From a virus, in the IMG/VR virus record IMGVR_UViG_3300028569_000073, positions 1 through 40,103 of that record: 40,103 nucleotides of DNA; one strand, written 5' to 3'. The notes under the pieces were generated by a model. The model worked only from the letters and a program-made list of their open reading frames with translations. It was not told the origin of the DNA and made no database searches. A program made the translations under genes and the position numbers. Numbering within the stretch: the first letter of the stretch is position 1; each line of letters opens with the position of its first letter. Shown here piece by piece: positions 1-6,736 of the stretch.

Positions 1-402
1 CCACTCTTTTTCCACCATTTCTAAATCTTCTCTGTGTACACCGTTTTTCCATCCATTATTCAAGAAATATTCCACATCGTGTTTCAATAATTGACAATAT
101 TTTTCATTTACCCACGTACAATTACCATTGGTATCACATTCAAATATTGGTTCGGGTCTATTATCCAATATCCATTTTTGTCTTCTACATATGGTATTAA
201 TTAAATTACTATCACAACTTACCTGCTTTTCAATCTTAGCAACTTGATCTTTCAAAGAAGTTCCAGAATTAGGTTTAACTTCTTTTAGAATTTCTTTCAC
301 ATTCCGATTTAAAGTAAATACCCACTTGAATGCTCCAAAAAGAACACCTCCAGCTGCGCTTATTACCAATATTTTTTCAAGATATGCAAAAATGATTTCC
401 AT
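1..402 (-). CDS. Membrane-anchored PAS-domain protein (C-terminus beyond window)
   Basis: This frame is open from an ATG at 402 to the left edge of the window (134 codons, no stop), so only the N-terminal part is visible. Residues 5-30 form a hydrophobic segment (start MEIIFAYLEKILVISAAGG), probably one membrane helix or anchor, followed by a short charged linker. From about residue 83 the sequence reads PEPIFECDTNGNCTWVN, and it later contains NGWKNGVHREDLEMV. Together these match the start and the W..xVHxxD signature of the PAS_3-type PAS fold. PAS domains bind small ligands or cofactors and act in signalling; what this one senses cannot be told. It follows nrdB but is separated from it by a terminator, and it has its own ATATTTAT box 14 bases upstream. 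An effector domain could lie outside the window. Confidence 0.72.
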   Translation of the reverse strand, partial: MEIIFAYLEKILVISAAGGVLFGAFKWVFTLNRNVKEILKEVKPNSGTSLKDQVAKIEKQVSCDSNLINTICRRQKWILDNRPEPIFECDTNGNCTWVNEKYCQLLKHDVEYFLNNGWKNGVHREDLEMVEKEW

Positions 403-415
403 AATAGAGATGAAT

Positions 416-423
416 ATAAATAT
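416..423 (-). promoter_or_regulatory. ATATTTAT box upstream of the PAS gene
   Basis: The coding strand reads ATATTTAT, ending 14 bases before the ATG at 402. It lies just downstream of the nrdB terminator hairpin, where a new promoter would be expected. The promoter role is inferred from recurrence of the box at other start codons in this window. Confidence 0.4.
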
Positions 424-456
424 AATAAAAAACGGATACTAATTAAAGTACCCGTT
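421..456 (-). terminator. Rho-independent terminator after nrdB
   Basis: On the minus strand a 10-bp stem (AACGGGTACT pairing with AGTATCCGTT, one G-U pair) closes a six-base TTAATT loop. It is followed directly by a T-rich tail (TTTTATTATA). It begins 29 bases past the nrdB stop codon and ends the nrdA/nrdB transcription unit. Confidence 0.8.
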
Positions 457-484
457 ACATTTTTTAACTATTTACAAATGTAAA

Positions 485-1543
485 CTACAATTTGAAGTCA
501 TCGAAAGCACCTTCACTGATGGTATTATCAACTCCTTTAACATAACTACTCAATTCAGTTTCTTGAGGAGCTACTTGTAACTTCTTGCTGTCATAGTAAC
601 TATCCAACCATCCAGCCAATGGATTAACCTTGGCAGTAGGATACAACTTCTTATATCCCATACTAGATAGTCTGTTATTAGCCAACCATTCAATATAATG
701 TTTCAAACTTTCTGCGGTCAAACCAATCAAACTACCTTTACTGAATAGATAATCTGCCCAATCCTTTTCCGCATTAACTGCCATTTCATAAGCAGCGTAG
801 ATCTTGTCTTCATTCTTCTTAACAACATCTTGGAATCCTTCTTCTGGGTTATTAATCCAGTTCTTCATAATGTTCTGGGTAATAGCAACGTGAAGATTTT
901 CATCTCTACTGATAAACTTAATAATCTTACTGTTACCCTCCATCTTTCCACGATATCCAAAGTAGAAACTACAAGCAAATGATACATAGAAAATCAACCC
1001 CTCAGTGATCTGAGTTGCCAATACCGCATCAAACAATTGTTGTTTAACATCATCTGATGGTGCTAGTAGTTGATCATACTTCTTACTGATTGCATTAGCC
1101 CTTTTAACAATTTCTTGATCTTCCAAAACACTATCAAAGAACTTGGTAGCATCTGGATAAACATTGTTAAGAATGTATGTATAACTGTTACTATGAATGG
1201 TTTCAAAGAAACTCCATGCATTCATACAAATTTCCAATTCACTGTTGGTGCAATGTTTCATCAGTTCGTGAATACTACGACTCAACATACTATCAGTCAT
1301 AGTTTGAAACTTTAAATTACTATCAAAAACAAATCGTTCTTCAGGAGAAAGATTCTTGTAATCACTGATATCTTTTACCAGTGACACTTCTTGTGGTCGC
1401 CAAAAGAAGTTTAGCTGTTGATCATACAGATCGTAAAACTTGGGATACTTGATTTGATCATATCGTTGTAGCGATAGATCTTCTCCCAAGAACATTGGAT
1501 TACGTAATTGATCTATATTTTTCTTATTTAGTACTGTCTTCAT
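485..1543 (-). CDS. nrdB: Class Ia ribonucleotide reductase small subunit (R2)
   Basis: NrdB holds the diiron-tyrosyl radical that drives reduction of ribonucleotides by NrdA, giving dNTPs for phage replication. The expected ligands are visible: the Asp of MTDSMLS, Glu/His of WSFFETIHS, the radical Tyr of SNSYTYI, Glu of ITEGLIFYVSF and the Glu-x-x-His of SRDENLH. The length (352 aa) is normal for the family. An upstream alternative start would add eight residues (MCSIIGGH), but the ATG at 1543 is preceded by a perfect AGGAGG four bases away, so it is chosen. The nrdA stop is 11 bases upstream, so the two genes are co-transcribed. The gene is uninterrupted, unlike its nrdA partner. Confidence 0.97.
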   Translation of the reverse strand: MKTVLNKKNIDQLRNPMFLGEDLSLQRYDQIKYPKFYDLYDQQLNFFWRPQEVSLVKDISDYKNLSPEERFVFDSNLKFQTMTDSMLSRSIHELMKHCTNSELEICMNAWSFFETIHSNSYTYILNNVYPDATKFFDSVLEDQEIVKRANAISKKYDQLLAPSDDVKQQLFDAVLATQITEGLIFYVSFACSFYFGYRGKMEGNSKIIKFISRDENLHVAITQNIMKNWINNPEEGFQDVVKKNEDKIYAAYEMAVNAEKDWADYLFSKGSLIGLTAESLKHYIEWLANNRLSSMGYKKLYPTAKVNPLAGWLDSYYDSKKLQVAPQETELSSYVKGVDNTISEGAFDDFKL

Positions 1544-1547
1544 ATGT

Positions 1548-1553
1548 CCTCCT
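1548..1553 (-). promoter_or_regulatory. Shine-Dalgarno site of nrdB
   Basis: The minus strand has AGGAGG four bases before the chosen ATG. It is the only strong Shine-Dalgarno sequence noticed in the window and it decides the nrdB start. It overlaps the last codons and the stop of nrdA, suggesting translational coupling. Confidence 0.75.
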
Positions 1554-1554
1554 A

Positions 1555-2091
1555 TTATAGAGCACAAGCTCCGCTTTCACAACCGGATTCTTGTACTACT
1601 GGTTTTACTTCAACAGTTTTTGTTTCCATAGCTGTTTGCTTATCACCGTCATCTGTATTGGCATAATATAGATTCTTCAATCCATACTTGTATGCCAACA
1701 AAATATCTTTAATAACAACCTCTACAGGCACTTTATTCTTCTCATAACGGGAAGGAATATAGTAAGTGTTGGTGCTGATACTCATATCTGTGAACTTCTG
1801 AATAGCAGCAGCTACCTTTAAATATCCTTCATTACTTGGCATATCAAAAGCAAAGGTATAATTATCCTTGTACTTATCAATATTTGGAACTACCACAGGC
1901 AAAATGTTACTCTTGCTTCCTTTGAAACTAATAGCACTACGAGGTGGTTCAATGCCATTAGTGCTACTTTGAATTACACTGGAATTATGTGACACCAATC
2001 CACATTCAATGGGATAATGATGACAATCAGGTACTTCCAAATCATAAGTAGGTATTAATGATTCATTATTTGTTATTTTTTTTACTTTCAT
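1555..2091 (-). CDS. nrdA: NrdA C-terminal fragment preceded by a split-intein C-half
   Basis: Residues 1-36 are the C-terminal piece of an intein: block F (TYDLEVPDCHHYPI) and block G (GLVSHN), followed by Ser as the +1 extein residue at 1983-1981. Residues 37-178 are the C-terminal part of the ribonucleotide reductase large subunit (NGIEPPR, then a region matching the E. coli NrdA barrel end). They finish with CESGACAL, the redox-active C-terminal cysteine pair that re-reduces the active site. The protein has no function alone. Trans-splicing with the fragment at 3215-4210 would restore NrdA. The ATG lies 26 bases inside the end of the upstream HNH endonuclease gene, so translation is probably coupled to it. 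Confidence 0.93.
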   Translation of the reverse strand: MKVKKITNNESLIPTYDLEVPDCHHYPIECGLVSHNSSVIQSSTNGIEPPRSAISFKGSKSNILPVVVPNIDKYKDNYTFAFDMPSNEGYLKVAAAIQKFTDMSISTNTYYIPSRYEKNKVPVEVVIKDILLAYKYGLKNLYYANTDDGDKQTAMETKTVEVKPVVQESGCESGACAL

Positions 2092-3163
2092 ATGTTGTTA
2101 TTAAATTTTTGTAGTTTTCCAACAATTTCTCTTTTGAAATTGAACATTTTTCTTTCTTTTTTGAATTTTCAATTGACGGAATAATTTCTAAATTACAGAT
2201 AGATCCAATAATTTTTGCAGGAATATCATCCACATAACCTTTTTTTATTGAATATTTATGATCCAAACTAAATTTTGTAGATCGTTTATCAATATCACTC
2301 AATTCATATTCTTGTATAGATAAATTTGTATATACCCATACTAATTTTTTATATTTTATAAAATCATCTAATAAATCGTTTTTTATCCAACGTCCACAAT
2401 CTTCCATATTTTTTCTAATTTTGTTTATAGAACTAAACCATTTTTCTTCCCACGAATTTGGATAGTGATTTTTTAAAAATAACTTATTTCTATTATGCAA
2501 TCCTTTTTTCTTATTTATTTTTAATATCACCGCATTAATTTCATCATTTGAATATCCTTTATTAATCCAATATTGTTTATTTACACCGGCTGAATTTTTC
2601 TGTATTTCAGATATTATCTTTTTTGATTCATCCAATGTTTTTCCTTTTTTCATCCAATGTGATACTGTTAGTCTATTACTTTCTTCAGTATATTTTTTCT
2701 TTTCAAATTGCCATCTATCACCATATAATTTTTTAAATCTTTCATCTGAATTTGTATATGATGAAGTTTTTTTAAATTTATCAAATTTTTCTCTGCCAAC
2801 AACATCACCATGTCTTTTTATAAAAGATTCCAATGAAGTAGATTTTGATTTTTTTAAATTTTCAATATATTGTATTGACTCTTCATCCGTTAAATTAAAT
2901 TTATATTTATAATATGATGGTTCATAGATTACCGGTTTTCCCGTAAGCAATTTAACATGTGATATGAAAATTGGTATTCTTTTTTTATCAAATGTTTTTT
3001 TGGTTTGACCAGATGAAAATCTCTTCAATTCTCGTTTTGAAATTTTATTTTCAATACAAAATTTACATGTTTCTAATATTTCATTGTCATCCAAAAAATC
3101 TAAATTCATTTCTTTCTTAAATAATTTAAGATTATCATTGTTAGTTACTTCAGTTAATTTCAT
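2066..3163 (-). CDS. Free-standing HNH homing endonuclease between split nrdA intein halves
   Basis: A 365-aa basic protein. Residues 296-341 carry an HNH-type core: SLDHKYSIKKGY, then IIGSICNLEIIP and IENSKKK, with His/Asp, Asn and a late Asn at the expected spacing. Residues 167-218 carry two copies of a module reading roughly (H/Y)W(M/I)xKGxSxxE..xxI. The same module occurs in the Vsr-like endonuclease of the helicase cassette and probably recognises DNA. A CxxC pair lies near residue 33. The gene presumably cuts intein-free nrdA alleles to spread the cassette; that role is inferred from position. A 14-bp hairpin abuts the start codon, and the 3' end overlaps the following nrdA fragment by 26 bases. 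Confidence 0.85.
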   Translation of the reverse strand: MKLTEVTNNDNLKLFKKEMNLDFLDDNEILETCKFCIENKISKRELKRFSSGQTKKTFDKKRIPIFISHVKLLTGKPVIYEPSYYKYKFNLTDEESIQYIENLKKSKSTSLESFIKRHGDVVGREKFDKFKKTSSYTNSDERFKKLYGDRWQFEKKKYTEESNRLTVSHWMKKGKTLDESKKIISEIQKNSAGVNKQYWINKGYSNDEINAVILKINKKKGLHNRNKLFLKNHYPNSWEEKWFSSINKIRKNMEDCGRWIKNDLLDDFIKYKKLVWVYTNLSIQEYELSDIDKRSTKFSLDHKYSIKKGYVDDIPAKIIGSICNLEIIPSIENSKKKEKCSISKEKLLENYKNLITTYESKKNNK

Positions 3164-3209
3164 ATATGCCTGTTGGATTTAGATATAAATATAACCCAAC
3201 AGGCATATA
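3163..3209 (-). promoter_or_regulatory. Hairpin directly before the HNH endonuclease start
   Basis: A perfect 14-bp inverted repeat (3163-3176 with 3196-3209; arm core ATGCCTGTTGG) encloses a 19-base loop. Its 3' arm on the minus strand runs into the ATG, so folding would hide the initiation region. The loop contains ATATTTAT (3185-3192). A transcript started from a promoter there would lack the 5' arm and leave the start open. The layout resembles the I-TevI control hairpin of T4; the role here is inferred. Confidence 0.6.
3185..3192 (-). promoter_or_regulatory. ATATTTAT box in the hairpin loop of the HNH gene
   Basis: The coding strand reads TTATATTTATATC across the loop, 22 bases before the ATG at 3163. 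If it is a promoter element, transcription would begin within or near the 3' arm of the hairpin. Confidence 0.4.
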
Positions 3210-3214
3210 ATACA

Positions 3215-4210
3215 TTATATTTCAACTATATCATCATTTTCTTCTAATTCATATGCATGTTTCCATACATCGCCATTTTCAGTCTTAACCAAAAATTTAT
3301 GATTGGCGGTACATTTTATAACAATGCCATTTTCCATTTCTATATTAAATGTTGATTTTTTTCCATTATAATATATCTTATCGACTTGTTTTATCCCTTC
3401 TAAAGTTTTAACAGATATTGGATATTTCAATGAATACCATCCAATATAATTGTTATCTTCAATAGATTTCCAGTCAATTTCACCACTTTCACATATTTCA
3501 TGGAATGTTTTCTTTCCATCAATTGTTACTACTGATGTATCCCATGATAGACAACTTTCCACAGGCATACATGCAGTAAGTGTACTGTGTCTCATACCAT
3601 ACTTCTTGATTTCTTCTCTTAGAGCTTCCCAATCCATATGTAGAGGTTCAGTGATGAATTCATCAATGTCTCTCTTATAAGTATCAATTGGAAGAATTCC
3701 TTGACTAAATTTAGTACGATCAAACTTTTCACATTTACCAACTTCTTTTGCCATTTCAACACTAGCCTTGATTAGATAGTAACTGGTCTTTTCCATCCAC
3801 TGAGCTACGAAGTTTGGAGCTTTGGCATCCCAATACTTCAATCCTTCTTTAGCCAATAGAGCTGCCAAGTTACTTACACCTACACCTAGACTACGACGTT
3901 TAGTAGCAAAGTTTTTTGCGCCTGGTACGAAATATTCTTGATGATCAATCAAAGCATCCAACATTCTTACAATGATATCACAAACGTTTTCCATTTCATT
4001 GTCATCTTTAATTTCTAACCAATTCAATGCTGCCAATACACAGACTCCAATTTCTCCTTTTTGATCATTAACATCATAAATAGGAATTAATGGATGATGC
4101 ACTTCAAGACAATTATGAACCAATATGTTATTAGCATAAAAATTATTATTATCTTTTACAGTAATATCATATACATCTGATTTTTCTTTTATTTTTTTAA
4201 TTTTTAACAT
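3215..4210 (-). CDS. nrdA: NrdA middle fragment flanked by two split-intein halves
   Basis: This polypeptide carries three parts. Residues 1-33 are the C-half of intein 1 (DVYDITVKDNNNFYANN, ending ILVHN). Residues 34-219 are the middle NrdA extein, from CLEVHHPLIP to ACMPVES. Residues 220-331 are the N-half of intein 2, starting CLSWDT. The extein begins with the catalytic cysteine (E. coli Cys439, in NLCLE) and its Glu441 equivalent, so the first residue after splicing is the one that carries the thiyl radical. It needs two separate trans-splicing reactions, with 5019-6635 and 1555-2091, to form a 761-aa NrdA, the same length as the E. coli protein. The ATG lies 14 bases inside the end of the GIY-YIG gene. 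Confidence 0.94.
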   Translation of the reverse strand: MLKIKKIKEKSDVYDITVKDNNNFYANNILVHNCLEVHHPLIPIYDVNDQKGEIGVCVLAALNWLEIKDDNEMENVCDIIVRMLDALIDHQEYFVPGAKNFATKRRSLGVGVSNLAALLAKEGLKYWDAKAPNFVAQWMEKTSYYLIKASVEMAKEVGKCEKFDRTKFSQGILPIDTYKRDIDEFITEPLHMDWEALREEIKKYGMRHSTLTACMPVESCLSWDTSVVTIDGKKTFHEICESGEIDWKSIEDNNYIGWYSLKYPISVKTLEGIKQVDKIYYNGKKSTFNIEMENGIVIKCTANHKFLVKTENGDVWKHAYELEENDDIVEI

Positions 4211-4958
4211 ATTTCAAAAGTCCTTTTTTTAAATTTAATGTTGTTATTTTTCCGTCATTTGAATACAACATATAATTATTTTTTCCGTCATTGTACCAAT
4301 TTCTACCAATTATTGATTTAGATAAGTTTTCACACCTCGTTTTATCTCTTTTATCATATACAAAATCAGAATCATTAAAAGTTATATTTTTAATTTTTAA
4401 TTCATTTTTTAGTTGTTTTAAAAATCCAACTCTACCTTCTCCATCAAATCTAAATTTTGTATAATTGATAGGCATTTTTTTTGTTCTACAAAATTTAAAC
4501 CAATGATTGAATATCAATTTTTTATTAATATTAAAATATTTAACTGCTTCTTCAATTATCTGTTTATCTGTATATCCTGAATAATTTGGATTTTTATTTC
4601 CGATTGAAAGTTTTTTTCTTACATCAATAAATTTTTTATATTTTTCATCACTCAATGAATTTATTATATCACCACCATCTCCTCCTTCGGTTGAATTTAA
4701 TCCCGTTTTAAATGTATTATATTGTTTGATATAATTTTTTTCCAATTGTTTAACTTCAACTTCATCATTACATTCAATTAATATTTTAGATATTATATTT
4801 TTTGGACCGTGGTTTCTAATACATCTATAAAATTTTGTATCTATACCACTCAGTGCATTTATTATATGTTTGTGCAATCGTTCTTCTAAAGATTTGGATG
4901 TATATCCAATATAAGATTTGTCAAAAATTGTATGCATGTATATTATATATTTTTTCAT
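4197..4958 (-). CDS. Free-standing GIY-YIG homing endonuclease
   Basis: A 253-aa protein with an N-terminal GIY-YIG nuclease domain (residues 1-95). YIIYMHT is the GIY strand, SYIGYTS the YIG strand and LEERLHKH carries the catalytic Arg. GLNSTEGGDGG closes the domain. Behind it are a NUMOD3-like GNKNPNYSG element and a C-terminal IIGRNWYNDGKNNYML segment seen in other phage endonuclease tails, both probably DNA-binding. It sits between the halves of nrdA intein 1, so it presumably promotes homing of that cassette. Its start follows an 18-bp hairpin, and its last codons overlap the next nrdA fragment by 14 bases. No convincing Shine-Dalgarno site is visible. Confidence 0.9.
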   Translation of the reverse strand: MKKYIIYMHTIFDKSYIGYTSKSLEERLHKHIINALSGIDTKFYRCIRNHGPKNIISKILIECNDEVEVKQLEKNYIKQYNTFKTGLNSTEGGDGGDIINSLSDEKYKKFIDVRKKLSIGNKNPNYSGYTDKQIIEEAVKYFNINKKLIFNHWFKFCRTKKMPINYTKFRFDGEGRVGFLKQLKNELKIKNITFNDSDFVYDKRDKTRCENLSKSIIGRNWYNDGKNNYMLYSNDGKITTLNLKKGLLKYVKN

Positions 4959-4961
4959 ATG

Positions 4962-5013
4962 AATGAGTGGTTTACTTCATATAAGTATATATCAGTGAAG
5001 TAAACCACTCATT
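4962..5013 (-). promoter_or_regulatory. Long perfect hairpin before the GIY-YIG gene
   Basis: An 18-bp perfect inverted repeat (4962-4979 with 4996-5013; arm core GAGTGGTTTACTTCA) fills the gap between the NrdA-N stop and the GIY-YIG ATG at 4958. The loop holds ATACTTAT (4981-4988), a one-base variant of the box in the HNH hairpin loop, at nearly the same distance from the ATG (23 versus 22 bases). No T-run follows, so it is more likely a translation-control structure than a terminator. Confidence 0.6.
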
Positions 5014-5018
5014 TATTT

Positions 5019-6635
5019 TTATATAACATCTAAAATATCTAATTCATTTAAATCTTTTGCTTTTACATATCCTCTATTTTTAGTAAAAATTAAATGGTCT
5101 TCAGTACATTTTATTGTAAATCCAGATTCTTCATCTGTAATTTCTAACAATTCCATATCAACACCGGTTATATTTGAATTTAAAACTTCTTTATAAGAAA
5201 TTTCTTGATTGTCTATATTTTTTGATAATACACTTATATTTTTATTTTGTTTAAACAAGTCATTCAATTCTTTAATTGATAATTTCATAGGAATATTATC
5301 AATAATAGTAGAAACTAATGTATCAGGATGTAAACATAAATTGCTTGTATCTACTTGATCTAACCAACTACCGTGTTCATTTGCGTGATCAACAAACATT
5401 GTATAAATACGACCAGTTTCAAGACGTTCTTTAGCAAGTAGTCCCATCAATTCACGAGCAGGTACTTTCTTCTTGAACTTAATGTTCTTGTTAGCTTCAG
5501 CCTTTTCATACTTTTCCTTGAATCCTTCCAAACCAAAGGTATTCCAAAGACTTGGACATTCGTGATAGCTAAACAATGTTACATCTTGATTCTTCAAGAA
5601 ACGTTCAAAGATTAGTTTATCTAACCCCACACAATAATCTAGTTTACGAACACGATTATCATCAGTACCTTGATTGTTCTTCAATACAAGAATGTCTAGA
5701 ATATCATAATGGAACCAAGCGAAGTTTACAGTTGCACTACCACCACGAATACCATTTTGATGACAGCTCTTTACAGTAGATTCAAACGCTTTAGCAAATG
5801 GAATTGGACCAGTGTGTACTACTTCACCATTACGAATAGGAGCATTAGTAGCACGTAGTCTTGATAGATTCAATCCGATACCATAACGACTTGCAGTAGC
5901 AAAACCAACTGCACTGTTATTACTGAAAATACTACGTAGATCATCATCTACTGTGAATAGTGAACAGCTAGCATAACTCTTCATTGGAGTTCTTACCCCA
6001 GCCATAATTGGTGTGGGTAGGTTAATCTTATGTTTACTAAAGTAGTTGTAAGCTTTCTTTACGTACTCAATACGGTTTTCTTTATAGTCTTTAAAGAATG
6101 TCATTGCGATAAGCATATAAGCAAACTGTGGTGTTTCATAAATTACTTTGGTAACTCTGTTTTGTACCAAGTACTTATCACACAACTGTTTGATACCAGC
6201 ATACGTGAAATTAAAATCACGGTCATGCTTTAAATATTCATCTAGCTTATCAAACTCTTGTTTACTATACCAATCAAGAATAGATGAGTCATAGACCAAT
6301 GCATCAATATTAGTTTTAACTAGATCATATAGTTTAGGTGGATTCTTGCCTCCCCAAACATTTTTTCTCAATTGATAATTCAACAAACGAGATGCCACAA
6401 ATTGATAGTTTGGCTTCTCTTCTGTAATAAGATTTGCAGAAGATTCAATTAACATTGCGTGAATGTCCTTGGATGCCATTCCATCAAAAAATGACAAATG
6501 TGCATTCATTGCTACTTCTTCAAATCCGACACCTTTTATGTCTTCTGTAGCCCATTGTAAAATCTTATTGATTTTGTCTGCATTGAACTTTTCAGTATTA
6601 CCATTTCGTTTCTTTATAAAAATTTCTTTATTCAT
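5019..6635 (-). CDS. nrdA: NrdA N-terminal fragment with a split-intein N-half
   Basis: Residues 1-95 form the ATP-cone regulatory domain (FIKKRNGNTEKF start). Residues 96-433 are the NrdA barrel up to DTSNL. They include the first active-site cysteine (SYASCSLF), RYGIGLNLSRLRA and ESTVKSCHQNGIRGGSAT. Residues 434-538 are an intein N-half (CLHPDTLVST; block B CTEDHLIF) that ends at the stop codon. The protein is the 5' third of a gene encoding the large subunit of aerobic ribonucleotide reductase and must be trans-spliced to the 3215-4210 product. It starts about 100 bases after the helicase gene, behind a small terminator-like hairpin. No Shine-Dalgarno sequence is seen before the ATG. Confidence 0.96.
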   Translation of the reverse strand: MNKEIFIKKRNGNTEKFNADKINKILQWATEDIKGVGFEEVAMNAHLSFFDGMASKDIHAMLIESSANLITEEKPNYQFVASRLLNYQLRKNVWGGKNPPKLYDLVKTNIDALVYDSSILDWYSKQEFDKLDEYLKHDRDFNFTYAGIKQLCDKYLVQNRVTKVIYETPQFAYMLIAMTFFKDYKENRIEYVKKAYNYFSKHKINLPTPIMAGVRTPMKSYASCSLFTVDDDLRSIFSNNSAVGFATASRYGIGLNLSRLRATNAPIRNGEVVHTGPIPFAKAFESTVKSCHQNGIRGGSATVNFAWFHYDILDILVLKNNQGTDDNRVRKLDYCVGLDKLIFERFLKNQDVTLFSYHECPSLWNTFGLEGFKEKYEKAEANKNIKFKKKVPARELMGLLAKERLETGRIYTMFVDHANEHGSWLDQVDTSNLCLHPDTLVSTIIDNIPMKLSIKELNDLFKQNKNISVLSKNIDNQEISYKEVLNSNITGVDMELLEITDEESGFTIKCTEDHLIFTKNRGYVKAKDLNELDILDVI

Positions 6636-6640
6636 ATGGG

Positions 6641-6667
6641 TAAAAAATAACTATCTTTTGGATAGTT
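6641..6667 (-). terminator. Short terminator-like hairpin between helicase and nrdA
   Basis: On the minus strand AACTATC pairs with GATAGTT (7 bp, five-base loop), followed by ATTTTTTA. It ends five bases before the nrdA ATG. It may terminate the helicase transcript or act as a leader structure of nrdA. A TATAAT-like stretch (GTTATAATC) lies about 50 bases before the nrdA ATG and could be its promoter. Confidence 0.5.
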
Positions 6668-6736
6668 CTTTTTGTGTTTAGATTATAACTTTTTAATAAT
6701 TTTTTTGTACGTTTTTTGTCTGTTACATACTATCAA

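Larger units (their letters stand above)
1984..3553 (-). mobile_element. Split intein cassette 2 in nrdA (N-half, HNH gene, C-half)
   Basis: The intein N-half is at 3553-3218 (112 aa, starts CLSWDTSVVT, with the block B motif KCTANHKF). The C-half is at 2091-1984 (36 aa, ends SHN). Between them lies a separate HNH endonuclease gene. Joining the exteins gives MPVES followed by SVIQSS. In E. coli NrdA the aligned segment is MPSETSSQ, the loop that binds the substrate phosphates. This is the canonical split site (after block B), and the cassette shows all intein blocks needed for protein trans-splicing. The nuclease is free-standing rather than embedded in the intein. Confidence 0.9.
4112..5336 (-). 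mobile_element. Split intein cassette 1 in nrdA (N-half, GIY-YIG gene, C-half)
   Basis: The N-half is at 5336-5022 (105 aa, starts CLHPDTLVST, block B KCTEDHLIF). The C-half is at 4210-4112 (33 aa, ends VHN, with Cys as +1). The free-standing GIY-YIG gene lies between them. Splicing joins DTSNL to CLEVHHP, restoring the NLCLE finger loop of NrdA. Both nucleophiles are Cys. The insertion point is immediately before the essential radical cysteine, so no active NrdA can exist before splicing. Confidence 0.92.

Noticed and set aside
1555-6635. Group I introns as the cause of the broken nrdA gene
   Set aside because: The coding frames run without a gap from extein into intein blocks A, B, F and G, ending exactly at Cys1 and His-Asn junctions. 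This identifies protein splicing rather than RNA splicing.
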